64,000 bases of DNA from JAOUJD01 sp963811265 (GTDB lineage Bacteria; Pseudomonadota; Gammaproteobacteria; Burkholderiales; Burkholderiaceae_F): positions 7,895-71,894 of the forward strand of contig CAWEQS010000008.1 in assembly GCA_963811265.1 (NCBI GenBank), written 5' to 3'. Shown in pieces: positions 36,666 through 46,542 of this stretch (position 1 is the stretch's first letter; each line of letters starts with the position of its first letter). Below the pieces are notes generated by a model that saw only the letters and a program-made list of their open reading frames with translations, was not told the origin of the DNA and ran no database searches. The position numbers and the translations under genes are program-made.

Positions 36666-37893
36666 TCTCGATGATCGGCAGCAGCACTGCCATCACGATC
36701 AGCATGACGACGACACCCATCGTCAGGATCAGGATCGGCTCGAGCAGCGAGGTGAAGAAGAGCGCGCGGCGCTCGGCCTCGCGCGCATGGATGTCGGCGG
36801 CCCGGTCGAGCATCTCCGGCAGCTTGCCGGTGGCTTCGCCGGAGGCGATCAGGTGGATCAGCACCGGCGGGAAGAGCTTCACGTGGCCGGGCTTGCGCTC
36901 CTCGTCGCTGTCGGCCCGCAGCGCCTTCGCCAGCGAGAAGCCTTCGCGCACGCGCTGCACGGCGTCCATCACGCGGCTGCGCATCGCGAGGTTGGTGACC
37001 GTTTCGCCGGCGGCCTGCAGCGACCGCAGCATCGGCACGCCGGAGCCGACGAGGATCGCCAGCGTCGACGAGAAGCGCGCGGTGTTGATCGAGCGCGACA
37101 GGACGCCCATGACCGGCAGCGTCAGGATGCGCTTGTGCCAGCGCCGGCGCACGGCCTCGACGCGCAGCGAGCGCTGGACCAGGAAGCCGATCACCGCCAG
37201 CACCACGGCGACGATCCAGCCGTAACCGCGCACGAAGTCCGACAGCGCGATCAGCGCCACGGTGAGCAACGGCAGGGCCTGCTTGGTGTTGGCGAACACC
37301 TGCACCACCTGCGGCACGACGTAGGTCAGCAGGCCGATCACGACGCCGAGCGCGACGAGCGTGACGATCGCGGGATAGACGAACGCCAGCGTGATCTTCT
37401 GCTGCAGCTTGGCGCGTTCCTCGACGTAGTCGGCGAGGCTGCCGAGCACCGAGCCGAGCTTGCCCGATTCCTCGCCGGCGGCAATGAGGGCGCGGTAGAT
37501 CTCCGGGAACTGGCGCGGGTGCCGCGCGAGCGCGTCCGACAGCGAACTGCCGCCCAGCACGTCGGTGCGGATCGACGCCATCAGTTCGCGCACCTGCTGC
37601 TTCTCGCTCTGCTCGACCATCACGGTGAGCGCATCGGCGACCGGCAACTGCGCGCCGAGCAGCGAGGCGAGCTGCCGCGTGATCACGGCGAGTTCGGTCT
37701 GCCCCAGGCGGCGGCCGATCGACAGCCCACCCCGGCCTCGCCCGCTTGCCTGGTGCGATACCGGTTCGACGGAAAGCGGGATCAGGCCGCGGCCGCGCAG
37801 CAGCTGGCGTGCGAGCCGCGCGCTGTCGGCCTCGAGGACGCCGGACTGTTCCTTGCCGGACGCGTCGGCAGCGGCGAAACGAAAGGCAGCCAT
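36646..37893 (-). CDS. gspF: type II secretion inner-membrane protein GspF
   Basis: 415 aa. N-terminal FRFAAADASGKEQSGVLEAD, then two T2SSF cytoplasmic domains with conserved FPEIYRALIAAGEESGKLG and FPPVLIHLIASGEATGKLPE, each followed by membrane helices. GspF is the inner-membrane platform that contacts the GspE ATPase and GspL/M. Last gene of the gspGHIJKLMNDEF run; its start abuts the stop of gspE with no gap. Confidence 0.95.
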   Translation of the reverse strand: MAAFRFAAADASGKEQSGVLEADSARLARQLLRGRGLIPLSVEPVSHQASGRGRGGLSIGRRLGQTELAVITRQLASLLGAQLPVADALTVMVEQSEKQQVRELMASIRTDVLGGSSLSDALARHPRQFPEIYRALIAAGEESGKLGSVLGSLADYVEERAKLQQKITLAFVYPAIVTLVALGVVIGLLTYVVPQVVQVFANTKQALPLLTVALIALSDFVRGYGWIVAVVLAVIGFLVQRSLRVEAVRRRWHKRILTLPVMGVLSRSINTARFSSTLAILVGSGVPMLRSLQAAGETVTNLAMRSRVMDAVQRVREGFSLAKALRADSDEERKPGHVKLFPPVLIHLIASGEATGKLPEMLDRAADIHAREAERRALFFTSLLEPILILTMGVVVMLIVMAVLLPIIEINQLVR

Positions 37894-39330
37894 CTATCCC
37901 TCGCGGGTCACCCGGAGGGCTTCTTCCTGTGAAGTGACGCCGGACTTGATCCAGCGCTGGGCATCGGCCCGCATGTTGATCATCCCGCCCTTCTCGGCGA
38001 GACGGCGGACGTCGGTGTCGTTCGCGCCCCGGTGGACCAGCAGCCGCATCTCGTCGTCGACCGTCAGCAGCTCGTAGATGCCGGTGCGACCCAGGTAGCC
38101 GGTGTTGCCGCAGTGTTCGCAGCCGACGGCGCGGAAGCCGCCGGTCGCCGGATCCGGCTGCCGGCAGCGCGGGCACAGCTTCCGGACGAGGCGCTGCCCG
38201 AGCACGCCGAGCAGCGACGACGACAGCAGGAAGGGTTCGATCCCCATGTCGATCAATCGCGTGACCGCCGACGCCGAGTCGTTGGTGTGCAGCGTGGCGA
38301 GCACGAGGTGGCCGGTCAGCGATGCCTGCACCGCGATCTGCGCCGTCTCGAGGTCGCGGATCTCGCCGATCATCACGATGTCCGGGTCCTGCCGCAGGAT
38401 CGCGCGCAGCGCCTTCGCGAAGGTCATGTCGATCTTCGGGTTGACCTGCGTCTGGCCGATGCCCTCGATGTCGTATTCGATCGGGTCCTCGACCGTCATG
38501 ATGTTCGTGGTGTTCTTGTCGAGCCGGCGGATCGCCGCGTAAAGCGTCGTCGACTTGCCGGAGCCGGTCGGGCCGGTCACCAGGATGATCCCGTGCGGCT
38601 GGTGGATCAGGTGGTCGAAGCGGGCGAGCGTCCCCTGCGCCATGCCGAGGTTGGTGAGTTCCAGCTTCGACAGGTCCTTCTCGAGCAGGCGCAGCACGAC
38701 GCGCTCGCCGTGGCCGGTCGGCAGCGTGGACACGCGGACGTCGACCGGGCGGCCGCCCACGCGCAGCGTGATCCGGCCGTCCTGCGGCAGGCGCTTCTCC
38801 GCGATGTCGAGCGCCGCCATGATCTTGATGCGCGACACCAGCGCCGCGTGCAGCGCGCGCTTGGGCCGCACGACGTCGCGCAGCGTGCCGTCGACCCGGA
38901 ACCGCACCATCGAGTAGCTCTCGAACGGCTCGATGTGGATGTCCGAGGCACCGTCGCGCGCGGCCTGCGTCAGCAGCGCGTTGATCATGCGGATGATCGG
39001 CGCGTCGTCTTCCGTTTCCAGCAGGTCCTCGACGTCGGGGACCTCCTGCATCATCCGCGTGATGTCGAACTCGCCTTCGATGTCGCCGACGATCTGCTGC
39101 GCCGACCCGCCCTGGTCGCCGTAGGTCTTGGAGATCGCCTCGGTCAGCTTGACGGTCTCGACCACGACCGGGCGCACCTTGCCCGGGAACACGCGCATCA
39201 CTTCGTTGAGCGCGGCGAGCGGGGTGGCGTCGCTGATCCACGCCTCGGCGTCGCGCTCGGTCTTGGGGACGAGCAGGATCGCGTTGTCCCGCGCGAAGGC
39301 GTAGGGGACGTAGCGGCTGGCCTGTGTCAC
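37894..39330 (-). CDS. gspE: type II secretion ATPase GspE
   Basis: 478 aa. Hexameric ATPase that drives pseudopilus assembly. Visible: Walker A in GPTGSGKSTTLYAAI, Asp box VEDPIEYDIEGIGQ, Walker B region ILRQDPDIVMIGEIRDLETA, His box LATLHTNDSASAV, and the four-Cys zinc site LCPRCRQPD...GCEHCGNTGY. The N-terminal GspL-binding region is present but short. 16 bases separate it from the gspD stop. Confidence 0.96.
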   Translation of the reverse strand: MTQASRYVPYAFARDNAILLVPKTERDAEAWISDATPLAALNEVMRVFPGKVRPVVVETVKLTEAISKTYGDQGGSAQQIVGDIEGEFDITRMMQEVPDVEDLLETEDDAPIIRMINALLTQAARDGASDIHIEPFESYSMVRFRVDGTLRDVVRPKRALHAALVSRIKIMAALDIAEKRLPQDGRITLRVGGRPVDVRVSTLPTGHGERVVLRLLEKDLSKLELTNLGMAQGTLARFDHLIHQPHGIILVTGPTGSGKSTTLYAAIRRLDKNTTNIMTVEDPIEYDIEGIGQTQVNPKIDMTFAKALRAILRQDPDIVMIGEIRDLETAQIAVQASLTGHLVLATLHTNDSASAVTRLIDMGIEPFLLSSSLLGVLGQRLVRKLCPRCRQPDPATGGFRAVGCEHCGNTGYLGRTGIYELLTVDDEMRLLVHRGANDTDVRRLAEKGGMINMRADAQRWIKSGVTSQEEALRVTREG

Positions 39331-39346
39331 TGCCGGATCCCGCCCG

Positions 39347-41966
39347 TCACGGGGTCACGATGACCGGGTCGTACCCCATCGCCTTCAGTTTCGCGACGGT
39401 GTCGGCGACGCTCTGCGTTGCCTGGTTGACCGAGACCCGCACCCGCACCATTTCGCCGCTCCCGGTCTTCACGCTTTCCCAGTAGGCGTCGAAGCCGGCG
39501 TCGCGCAGCCGGCGCTGCAGTTCGCGGGCGTGGGCGATCTCGTTGACGGTCGTCACCTGCACCAGCTGGATGCCGCTGTTCGGCGCCGGTCCCTGCGCGG
39601 CAAACGCGCCGCTCGGCGGTGCGGAACCTGCGGCGCCAGCGGGTGCCGCGGCCTGCGGCGGCGCGGCCGTTGAAGAAGACGGCGGCGGTGCGCTCGAAGG
39701 CGCGGGCGCCGGCGTGATCGGGTCCGCCGGGGACGGCGCCGGCGGAGCAGGCTGCTGGGATTGCCTCATCGATGGCGCAACCGGCGGCCGCTCCGGGATC
39801 TGCCGGCTCTGCAAGTCGCGGAAGATGATGTTGTCGGCGACCGTGCTGTTGGCGACCTGCCCGCGGATGTAGTCGTAGCGATCCATCGCCAGCGCCGACG
39901 AAGTCGCCTCGTCGCGCACGACGTACGGCCGCAGGAACACGAGCAGGTTGGTCTTGGTCCGCTTGCGATTCTCGTACTTGAACAGTTCGCCGATTATCGG
40001 AATGTTGCCGAGGATGGGCACCTGGCTCCGGCTGTTGTCCGTCTTGTCCTCGATCAGGCCGCCGAGCACGACGATGTTGCCGTCCTCGACCAGCACCATC
40101 GACTCGAAGCTGCGCTTGTTGGTGATGATGCCGCCCTGCGCCGCCGTCAGGGTGTTCTGGATCGACGACAGTTCCTGGTAGATCGCCAGGCGGACGACGC
40201 CGCCCTCGGAGATCTGCGGCCGCACGCGAAGCTGCAGGCCGATGTCGCGCCGCTCGAAGGTCTGGAACGGGTTCACGCCGGAGGCCGTGCCGCCCGCGCC
40301 GGTGTTGGCGTAGGAGCCGGTGATCAGCGGGATGTTCTGGCCGACGAGGAACTTCGCTTCCTCGTTGTCCAGCGTCTGGATCGTCGGCGTCGACAGGATG
40401 TTGGCGTCCGCCTTGGTCTCCAGCGCGCGCGCCAGGAATCCGAGGTTGAGGATTTCGCCGATCCCGGGGATGTTGATCTTGCCCTGGACGATGCCGATGT
40501 TCAGGCCCTGGCCGGCGCTGCCGATGTTCGACGCGACGCCGATGATGTTCTGTCCGGACCCGCCGAAGTTCGTGCCGCCGATGACGTTCGTGCCCGGATC
40601 GTTGATGCCCCCCAGGGCCTGCCACTGGATGCCGAACTCGGCGGCTTTCTCCGCCGACACTTCGGCGATCAGCGACTCGATCACCACCTGCGCGCGGCGC
40701 ACGTCCAGCTTGTCGATGATCTGCCGGATGTTCCGGTACAGGGGTTCGGGTGCCGTGATGATCAGCGAGTTCGTCGCCGTGTCGGCCTGGATCATTCCGG
40801 AGAGCGGTCCGCTGCCGCCGGCAGCGGTGGTCGTCGCCTGCTGGCCGGGCGCAGAAGTGCCGAGCGTCGCCTGCTGGGTCGTCATGCCCGGGCCGGAGGT
40901 CGTTCCGGTGGAGGGCGACAGTCCGCTGCCGGTGTTCTGCGGGACGAACGAAGGATCGGCACTGATGATGGCGCGCAACAGCGGCGCGAGCTTCGCCGCC
41001 TCGGCATTGCGCAGGTAGACGACGTTGATGTTGCCCGGCGTCAGCCCCGGCTGGTCGAGTTTCGCGATCAGGCTCTTGGCGATCATCATCCGCGCCGCGC
41101 TCGGGGCGCGCAGGATCAGCGCGTTCGTTCGCGGTTCCGCCAGCACCGAGACCCGCTGGCCAGCGTCGATGGCCTGTCCCGCAGCGCGGGCGCCTTCGTC
41201 GAGCATGCGGTTCACGACGGTGGCGATTTCCATCGCCAGGCCGAACTTGATCGGGATGATTTCCGTTTCCGACGTGGCCGGCGTGTCGATCGATTCGATG
41301 ATCCGCTGGATGCGGCGCAGGTTGTCGGCGTAGTCGGTGATGACGAGCGTGTTGTTCTGCGGATAGGCGGAGATCGTGTTGTTCGGCGCGATGAGCGGGC
41401 GCAGGATCGGCACCATCGCCGTCGCTGATTCGTACTGCAGGCGGAACACCTGCGTGACGAGCTGGTCGCCACGCGGAGCGCTTCCCTGCGGGCTGACGAC
41501 GGCGCCACCCTGCAGCTTGGCGTCCGCTTCCGGCAACACCCGCGCGACGTTTCCGGTCTGCACGATCGTGAAGCCCTGCAGGCGCAGCGCGGTCAGCAGC
41601 TGCTCGTACGCCTGCTCGCGCGTGACCGGCCGCTCGGTGACGAGCGACAGCGTTCCCTTGACGCGCGGGTCGACCACGAAAGTCCGGCTGGTGTACTGGC
41701 CGATGGCGCGGACGACGGCGTCGATGTCCGCGTTCACGAAATTCAGCATCACCGGCTCGGTGGTCGAGTGCCGGGTTCGTCGGGTTCGCGGCGGTGGCCT
41801 GGCCGGCCGGAGCCGGCGCGGCTGCTCCGGGGCGTTTGGTGCGCGTGGCCTGGGCCGCGGCCGTGGGAGCCAGCGAGGTCACTGTCATCGACAGCGCACA
41901 GGCAAGCGCAATCGAACGGGACAGGGACCACTCGCCAGCGCGTTTGGGACTGCGCTTGCTTGTCAT
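39347..41966 (-). CDS. gspD: type II secretion secretin GspD with C-terminal SPOR domain, frameshifted
   Basis: About 872 aa when rejoined. Signal peptide (ALSMTVTSLAPTAAAQ); N0-N3 ring domains from VMLNFVNADIDAVVRAIGQY; secretin core with VVIESLIAEVSAEKAAEFGI, VPILGNIPIIGELFKYENRK and LLVFLRPYVV. After a Pro/Ala linker the last ~75 residues form a SPOR domain: IQLVQVTTVNEIAHARELQR, RLRDAGFDAYWESVKTG. The usual C-terminus binds a pilotin instead. The frame breaks at 41771-41775; removing one base gives NPTNPHSTTEPVMLNF. ATG at 41966 begins one base after the gspN stop. Confidence 0.92.
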
Positions 41967-41967
41967 G

Positions 41968-42747
41968 TCAACCACCGAAATTCAAGAGGGCTCCCTCTCC
42001 ATCGCGCCGGCCCAGCAGCGAAATCAGGCCCGTGAGCTGCGCTTTCACGCCCGGGTCGGTGCCCGCCATGGCCTGTGCCCGGCCTGTGAACCGTACCCGC
42101 CCGCCCGCGGCGATTGTGCCACTGCCCTTCAGCTCGAGGGGACCCGAAATGGTCAATAAATCCAACTGTGTTCCCGGCCAGATGCCATTGGTCTGCAGGC
42201 GGTAGTGGCCCATTGGAGACACCGGCGTCAGCGCGCTTGAGGCGTATTGCCATTCGGCCCCGATGTTGCCCTGGATCCGGTCGCTGCCGATCTGCAGGCG
42301 ATCCCAGTTCACCAGCAGGATGCCGCCGGGCCGAATCGTGTTCCACGGAGCGCCGACGCCGACCAGCAGAGACGCCGGTAGCCTCAGTGTCGTTGCGCTC
42401 AGCGTGGCCACGCCAGCTCCAAAGAGCGGGGCGCGCACGGCAAGTGGCTGCGTGAGCGCCGACGGATGCGTCACCGTCAGGTCGAGTTGCCCGACGACCA
42501 GCGACCAGGGACTCAGGCGCCAGGACAATCGTTCGGGCAGTGTCGCTCGCGGCGCCGCTGGGTCGGGCGATGAGGCAACCACCAGCAATGCGGAGCCATT
42601 CCATGCCGTGCCGCTCGCATCGGCAAGCTCGATCCGACCCCCGGTCGCGTTCTTCAGTGCCGATGCGGCCCACTGAGCCGGAGCGATGACCAGCGCCGTG
42701 GCCAGCAGCCCCGCCACCGCGGCCAGGACGAAGAGGATCTTTCGCAT
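41968..42747 (-). CDS. gspN: type II secretion protein GspN
   Basis: 259 aa. One N-terminal membrane anchor (ILFVLAAVAGLLATALVIAP) and a periplasmic beta-rich domain typical of T2SSN (WRLSPWSLVVGQLDLTVTHP, GPLELKGSGTIAAGGRVRFT). GspN is an optional inner-membrane component between GspM and GspD. Its stop is one base before the gspD start. Confidence 0.88.
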   Translation of the reverse strand: MRKILFVLAAVAGLLATALVIAPAQWAASALKNATGGRIELADASGTAWNGSALLVVASSPDPAAPRATLPERLSWRLSPWSLVVGQLDLTVTHPSALTQPLAVRAPLFGAGVATLSATTLRLPASLLVGVGAPWNTIRPGGILLVNWDRLQIGSDRIQGNIGAEWQYASSALTPVSPMGHYRLQTNGIWPGTQLDLLTISGPLELKGSGTIAAGGRVRFTGRAQAMAGTDPGVKAQLTGLISLLGRRDGEGALLNFGG

Positions 42748-42756
42748 CGACCGCTT

Positions 42757-43248
42757 TCACTTTCGTGCGAGCCGCAAGGCAAGATCCACATCGACGTTGC
42801 CCGGCGTCGCCTCGCGGCCGGTGACGGTGACCGCGGTGGAGCGCGCCCCGAGCTCGCGCTCGACGCTCGCGAGCCACGGCGCCCACTTGCTCGCCGGCAC
42901 GTCGGAAAACTGCAACTGGATGTCGCCGTCCGACAGCGGGACGATGCGCGCGGCCTTCAGGCCGGCTTTGGCCAGCGAACTCTCCAGCGCGCTGCGGGCA
43001 TCGCCTGCCGACATGTTCGCCACCGCCGGGCGCCCCTTCAGTGCCTTGACCTCGGCCAGCAACGCTTCGAGCTCCGCCGCGTTTGCACGCTGCTGCGGCA
43101 GGCTCTTCTGCAGCCGCGCAATGCCGGTCCACGCGGGCTCGATCGCGACGAGATAGATGACGACGGCCAGCAGCAGGAAGCCGCCCAGCATCAGGACAGC
43201 GCGCTCGCGCGGCGCTCGTTCGGCCCAGAACTGTTTGAGTGCTTCCAT
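42757..43248 (-). CDS. gspM: type II secretion protein GspM
   Basis: 163 aa. Short cytoplasmic N-terminus (KQFWAERAPRERAVLMLGGF), one membrane helix, a coiled segment (RLQKSLPQQRANAAELEALL) and a C-terminal ferredoxin-like domain. GspM pairs with GspL in the inner-membrane platform. The start at 43248 lies one base after the gspL stop. Confidence 0.9.
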   Translation of the reverse strand: MEALKQFWAERAPRERAVLMLGGFLLLAVVIYLVAIEPAWTGIARLQKSLPQQRANAAELEALLAEVKALKGRPAVANMSAGDARSALESSLAKAGLKAARIVPLSDGDIQLQFSDVPASKWAPWLASVERELGARSTAVTVTGREATPGNVDVDLALRLARK

Positions 43249-43249
43249 G

Positions 43250-44515
43250 TCACATCCCCGCCGCCGTGATGCGGGCGGTTCCATCGCCTTCGAACCGGAT
43301 GGCGAGCCCCTGCTGCACGGCTGCCGAGCGAAGCGAGTTCTGCAGCGCGGCGTTGTCGCCGGTGCCCGGCTTGAACTTCACCTTCAGGGCGTTGTCGCGA
43401 TATTCCATGGCGGCAACGCTTCCGATGGGAGCGATCGACAGCAGCGTTGCCGTGCGCGCATTGAGCACCGAGAAGTCGTTCGCGGATGGAATGCCTGCCC
43501 GCGACCTCAGCTCCGACATCTGACGCTTGGTCTGCTCGATCGGATCGACGATGGCGGCGATCTGCGGGAAGTTCGAACGGAAGCTTGCTTCCATCTGGCT
43601 GCGAAGCGCCTTCGACTCGCCTTCGAGCTTCAGGTAGTAGATGTTCATTCCGGCGACTGCAACGACCGCGGCCGCCGCGGCCCACGCGAGCGGAACGCGC
43701 AACGCGCGTGAGGTGAGCGCGGGCATCAGGCCGCCGGGCGTGAAGGAACCCATCATGCCGCCCTGTGCGAAGGCTCCTTGCAGCAGGTTCACGGCGCCAT
43801 CGGTGCTGCCCAGCTCGACCTCCTCCGTGTGCACGTCGACCTGTACGCCCAGCCCGTCGGCGAGCGCCGTGAGGCGCGATGCTTCCCTGCCGTAGGCCTG
43901 GATGCGCTTGATGCCCAGTTGCCGGATGGCGAGCGCCAATGTGGGCGGAACTTCCTCGCCGATGTCGAATGCAAACCCGTCGTGCACTCCGGAGCGCGCA
44001 ATTCCGCGGCCACGGCCGATGCGCACCGACAGCACGCCCGCCGACGGCGGCGGAACCGTGTAGATCTCGCTGTAGGCGGCGCGGATGCGGTAACCGGACT
44101 CGGTCAGCGCATCGAGCGCCCTCGTGAGCAGTCCGCGATCGACGACCGCGACCGGCATCTTCGGAGCTTCGCCGGCGCCCGTGTTGCCGCCGCTGCGCGT
44201 CGCCATGAACGCGAAGTGGCAGTCCGCGGGATCGGCGAGCAGGCGCTCCTCCAGGATGTTCGGCAACGCCATCCGGAGCTTTCCTTCGGCGAGCTTCGGA
44301 GGATCGATCGTCGTGATGAACACGTCGCTCGCGTCGAACACGACATCGACCGAACTCGCTTTCGGAAGCAGTGCGATCGGCGTTTGCCCGCGGGCGCTGC
44401 TGCCGCCCGCCGCGACGTAGTCGACCACCGTGCTGGAAGCGAGCTGGCTGCGTCCCGCCATCGAACTGCGAGGCGGCACGAAGACGAGCAGGCGTTGGGC
44501 GCTTTTCTCTTTCAT
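43250..44515 (-). CDS. gspL: type II secretion protein GspL
   Basis: 421 aa. N-terminal cytoplasmic actin-like domain (DVVFDASDVFITTIDPPKLA, LPNILEERLLADPADCHFAF), one membrane helix (VPLAWAAAAAVVAVAGMNIY, about residue 275) and a periplasmic ferredoxin-like domain. GspL links the GspE ATPase to the membrane platform. Seven bases separate it from gspK. Confidence 0.92.
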   Translation of the reverse strand: MKEKSAQRLLVFVPPRSSMAGRSQLASSTVVDYVAAGGSSARGQTPIALLPKASSVDVVFDASDVFITTIDPPKLAEGKLRMALPNILEERLLADPADCHFAFMATRSGGNTGAGEAPKMPVAVVDRGLLTRALDALTESGYRIRAAYSEIYTVPPPSAGVLSVRIGRGRGIARSGVHDGFAFDIGEEVPPTLALAIRQLGIKRIQAYGREASRLTALADGLGVQVDVHTEEVELGSTDGAVNLLQGAFAQGGMMGSFTPGGLMPALTSRALRVPLAWAAAAAVVAVAGMNIYYLKLEGESKALRSQMEASFRSNFPQIAAIVDPIEQTKRQMSELRSRAGIPSANDFSVLNARTATLLSIAPIGSVAAMEYRDNALKVKFKPGTGDNAALQNSLRSAAVQQGLAIRFEGDGTARITAAGM

Positions 44516-44522
44516 TGTCCGA

Positions 44523-45557
44523 TCAGATTTCGCGGGTCCACAGGATGTTGACCGCAGCGGGCCCCTGGCCTGGCGCGCCGCGCTTGACCAGGGCTTCCAT
44601 GCGAGTCACGGCTCGATCGAGCTTCACTTCCCCCCGGATGAAGAAGAAACGCGAGTTCGTCGAGAGTTCGGCATCGGTGACGGTGGAGCCCTTCGCTCCC
44701 AGCCTCGTTCGCACTTCACCGAGGCTGTTGAAGTACGAAATGCGCTCGCGTTCGGCAACCAGGGAGCGCGCTTCGGCCAGGGACAGGTCGGGCACCCGTG
44801 CCGCGATCACTTCGGCAGACGCCGTGTTTACATTGACTGCGGTGCGTTCGTTCAGCACGACGATGTATGGCGCGAGTCGGTCAGCTGCTTCCGGGGCCAC
44901 ACCCTTGACCCCCCGGATGTCGCGCGGGAGCATCAGCGGCAACGGCGCGCGCTCGGCCTCGCCCGACGCATCGCCCGGCTTGTCGTCGGCAGAGGAAGGC
45001 GTTCCCTCGGACTCGAGCATGCGCTCCGCGATCAGGTCGGCCGTCTGCTCCGGCAGCTCAAGCAGCGAAGCAAGGCGTCGAAACGACGCCAGTTCCTTGT
45101 CGACGATCTCGCCGTTGTTCACGAGGTTGTGCAGATTGAAGCGACCCTGGGCATCTTCCATCGAACCGGCGATGGTCGCCAACGATGCGATCGAGCCGGT
45201 CTCCCCGAGCTGGTCCAGGCGCGTCTCCGCGAGCGGTTGAGCCCAAGGTTCCGACAGCGCATCGTAGCTGGAACGGTTCGCGTCCTCGCGCAGGATGGCA
45301 CGACCCCAGTCGAGAGCGCCTCGCAGCAATTGCCTGCTCTGCGACACCAGCTGCTGGTTCTCGATCGTCCTGAGCAGCACGAACTGACGATAGAAGAGGC
45401 CGGTGACGATCAGGGTGGCGAGCGTGGCGACGAACAGCGCCATCAGGACGGCGGCGCCGTCCTGATGGCGTGCTGGCCCGTTGTGTGCCCCCTTCACGAC
45501 GCTCCCTTCGCGAGGGAGGGAGACCGGATGAGCCGTCGTGCGAGCGACTCGCCTCAT
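44523..45557 (-). CDS. gspK: type II secretion minor pseudopilin GspK
   Basis: 344 aa. Prepilin-like N-terminus with a longer leader (HQDGAAVLMALFVATLATLI), then the large GspK domain with helix-hairpin-helix-like segments (AVNVNTASAEVIAARVPDLS). GspK caps the pseudopilus tip with GspI and GspJ. Its ATG overlaps the gspJ TGA (ATGA). Confidence 0.92.
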   Translation of the reverse strand: MRRVARTTAHPVSLPREGSVVKGAHNGPARHQDGAAVLMALFVATLATLIVTGLFYRQFVLLRTIENQQLVSQSRQLLRGALDWGRAILREDANRSSYDALSEPWAQPLAETRLDQLGETGSIASLATIAGSMEDAQGRFNLHNLVNNGEIVDKELASFRRLASLLELPEQTADLIAERMLESEGTPSSADDKPGDASGEAERAPLPLMLPRDIRGVKGVAPEAADRLAPYIVVLNERTAVNVNTASAEVIAARVPDLSLAEARSLVAERERISYFNSLGEVRTRLGAKGSTVTDAELSTNSRFFFIRGEVKLDRAVTRMEALVKRGAPGQGPAAVNILWTREI

Positions 45558-46171
45558 GCGCTCACCAGGAAGACCCGGCGGTAGGTCCGGCCGTCGGTCC
45601 GCGTGAGGGTGACTTCGATGCCTGGCGCCGGCTGGTTGCGTCCGGTGGGCGCGGGGACGCCAGCCGCCGCGGCGCCTTCGGTGTTCTCGCCCGGCGGAAC
45701 CCAGCCGACCCCGGTCCGCCAGATCCGCACGTCCATCGACCTCACGTTGCCCATCAGCCGCGCGCTCTCGATCGCTTCGCTGTTCGAAGGCTGGAAGTAC
45801 GGCAGTGGCGGCGTTGCCTGCCGCACCAGCGTGCCGTCGACGACCCGGTAGTACACCGTCTGCACTTCGGTCGCGCGGTCGGGCACGGCCGCGGCGACGC
45901 GCGCGACTTCGATCATCATCGCTCCGTCCGCGGGCCGGACGTTGAGCGGCGAGGACGCCAGCCTGAGGAAGTCGGGATTCACAACTTGCGACAGGTCCCG
46001 CTCCATCTGGCCGAACGCGACAAGCATCGCGCGCGTCTCGTCGACCTCGGGTTCGAGGCGCTCGCGGGTGGCGACCAGGCTGTCCAGCCCGCGCCAGGCG
46101 ATCACCGACACAACGGACAGCACGCTGATGGCGACCAGCAGTTCGAGCAGCGTGAAGCCGCGGGTCTTCAT
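45554..46171 (-). CDS. gspJ: type II secretion minor pseudopilin GspJ
   Basis: 205 aa. Starts KTRGFTLLELLVAISVLS, a class III prepilin signal cleaved after Gly by the prepilin peptidase (not encoded in this window). The body has the GspJ pattern FGQMERDLSQVVNPDF. Its ATG overlaps the gspI stop, and its stop overlaps the gspK start. Confidence 0.93.
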   Translation of the reverse strand: MKTRGFTLLELLVAISVLSVVSVIAWRGLDSLVATRERLEPEVDETRAMLVAFGQMERDLSQVVNPDFLRLASSPLNVRPADGAMMIEVARVAAAVPDRATEVQTVYYRVVDGTLVRQATPPLPYFQPSNSEAIESARLMGNVRSMDVRIWRTGVGWVPPGENTEGAAAAGVPAPTGRNQPAPGIEVTLTRTDGRTYRRVFLVSA

Positions 46172-46539
46172 TGGTTCGTGGGCAGCACGGTCATCAACTC
46201 GGCGAGTTGCTGCCGGTTGCCCGCCTCGTCGCTGCGAAAGACCCGAACTTCGACGCGGCGGAAGAAGGGATTGGGCGTCGGCTTGACCGCCTGTGCGCAG
46301 GTGAACGCGATTCCGCCCTGGTCGCACGGCAGGATCTCTTCGCCGGGCTCGAGTTTCTCGCGCGCCAGGCGCAGTTCCAGCAGCCGGTTCTCCGCGGTCA
46401 GCAAGGCCAGCAGCTTGTCGCGGCTGTACTCGGCAGTGTTGGTGAGCGACATCGCCCCGCGCATTGAAGCCGCGAGGGCGACGCCGATGATGACCAGCGC
46501 AACCAGGACTTCGAGGAGGGTGAAGCCGCGGGCCTTCAC
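46168..46539 (-). CDS. gspI: type II secretion minor pseudopilin GspI
   Basis: 123 aa. Starts KARGFTLLEVLVALVIIGVA (prepilin leader of five residues ending in Gly) followed by LTAENRLLELRLAR, the conserved GspI region. Three bases separate it from gspH, and its stop overlaps gspJ. Confidence 0.93.
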   Translation of the reverse strand: MKARGFTLLEVLVALVIIGVALAASMRGAMSLTNTAEYSRDKLLALLTAENRLLELRLAREKLEPGEEILPCDQGGIAFTCAQAVKPTPNPFFRRVEVRVFRSDEAGNRQQLAELMTVLPTNQ

Positions 46540-46542
46540 TCG

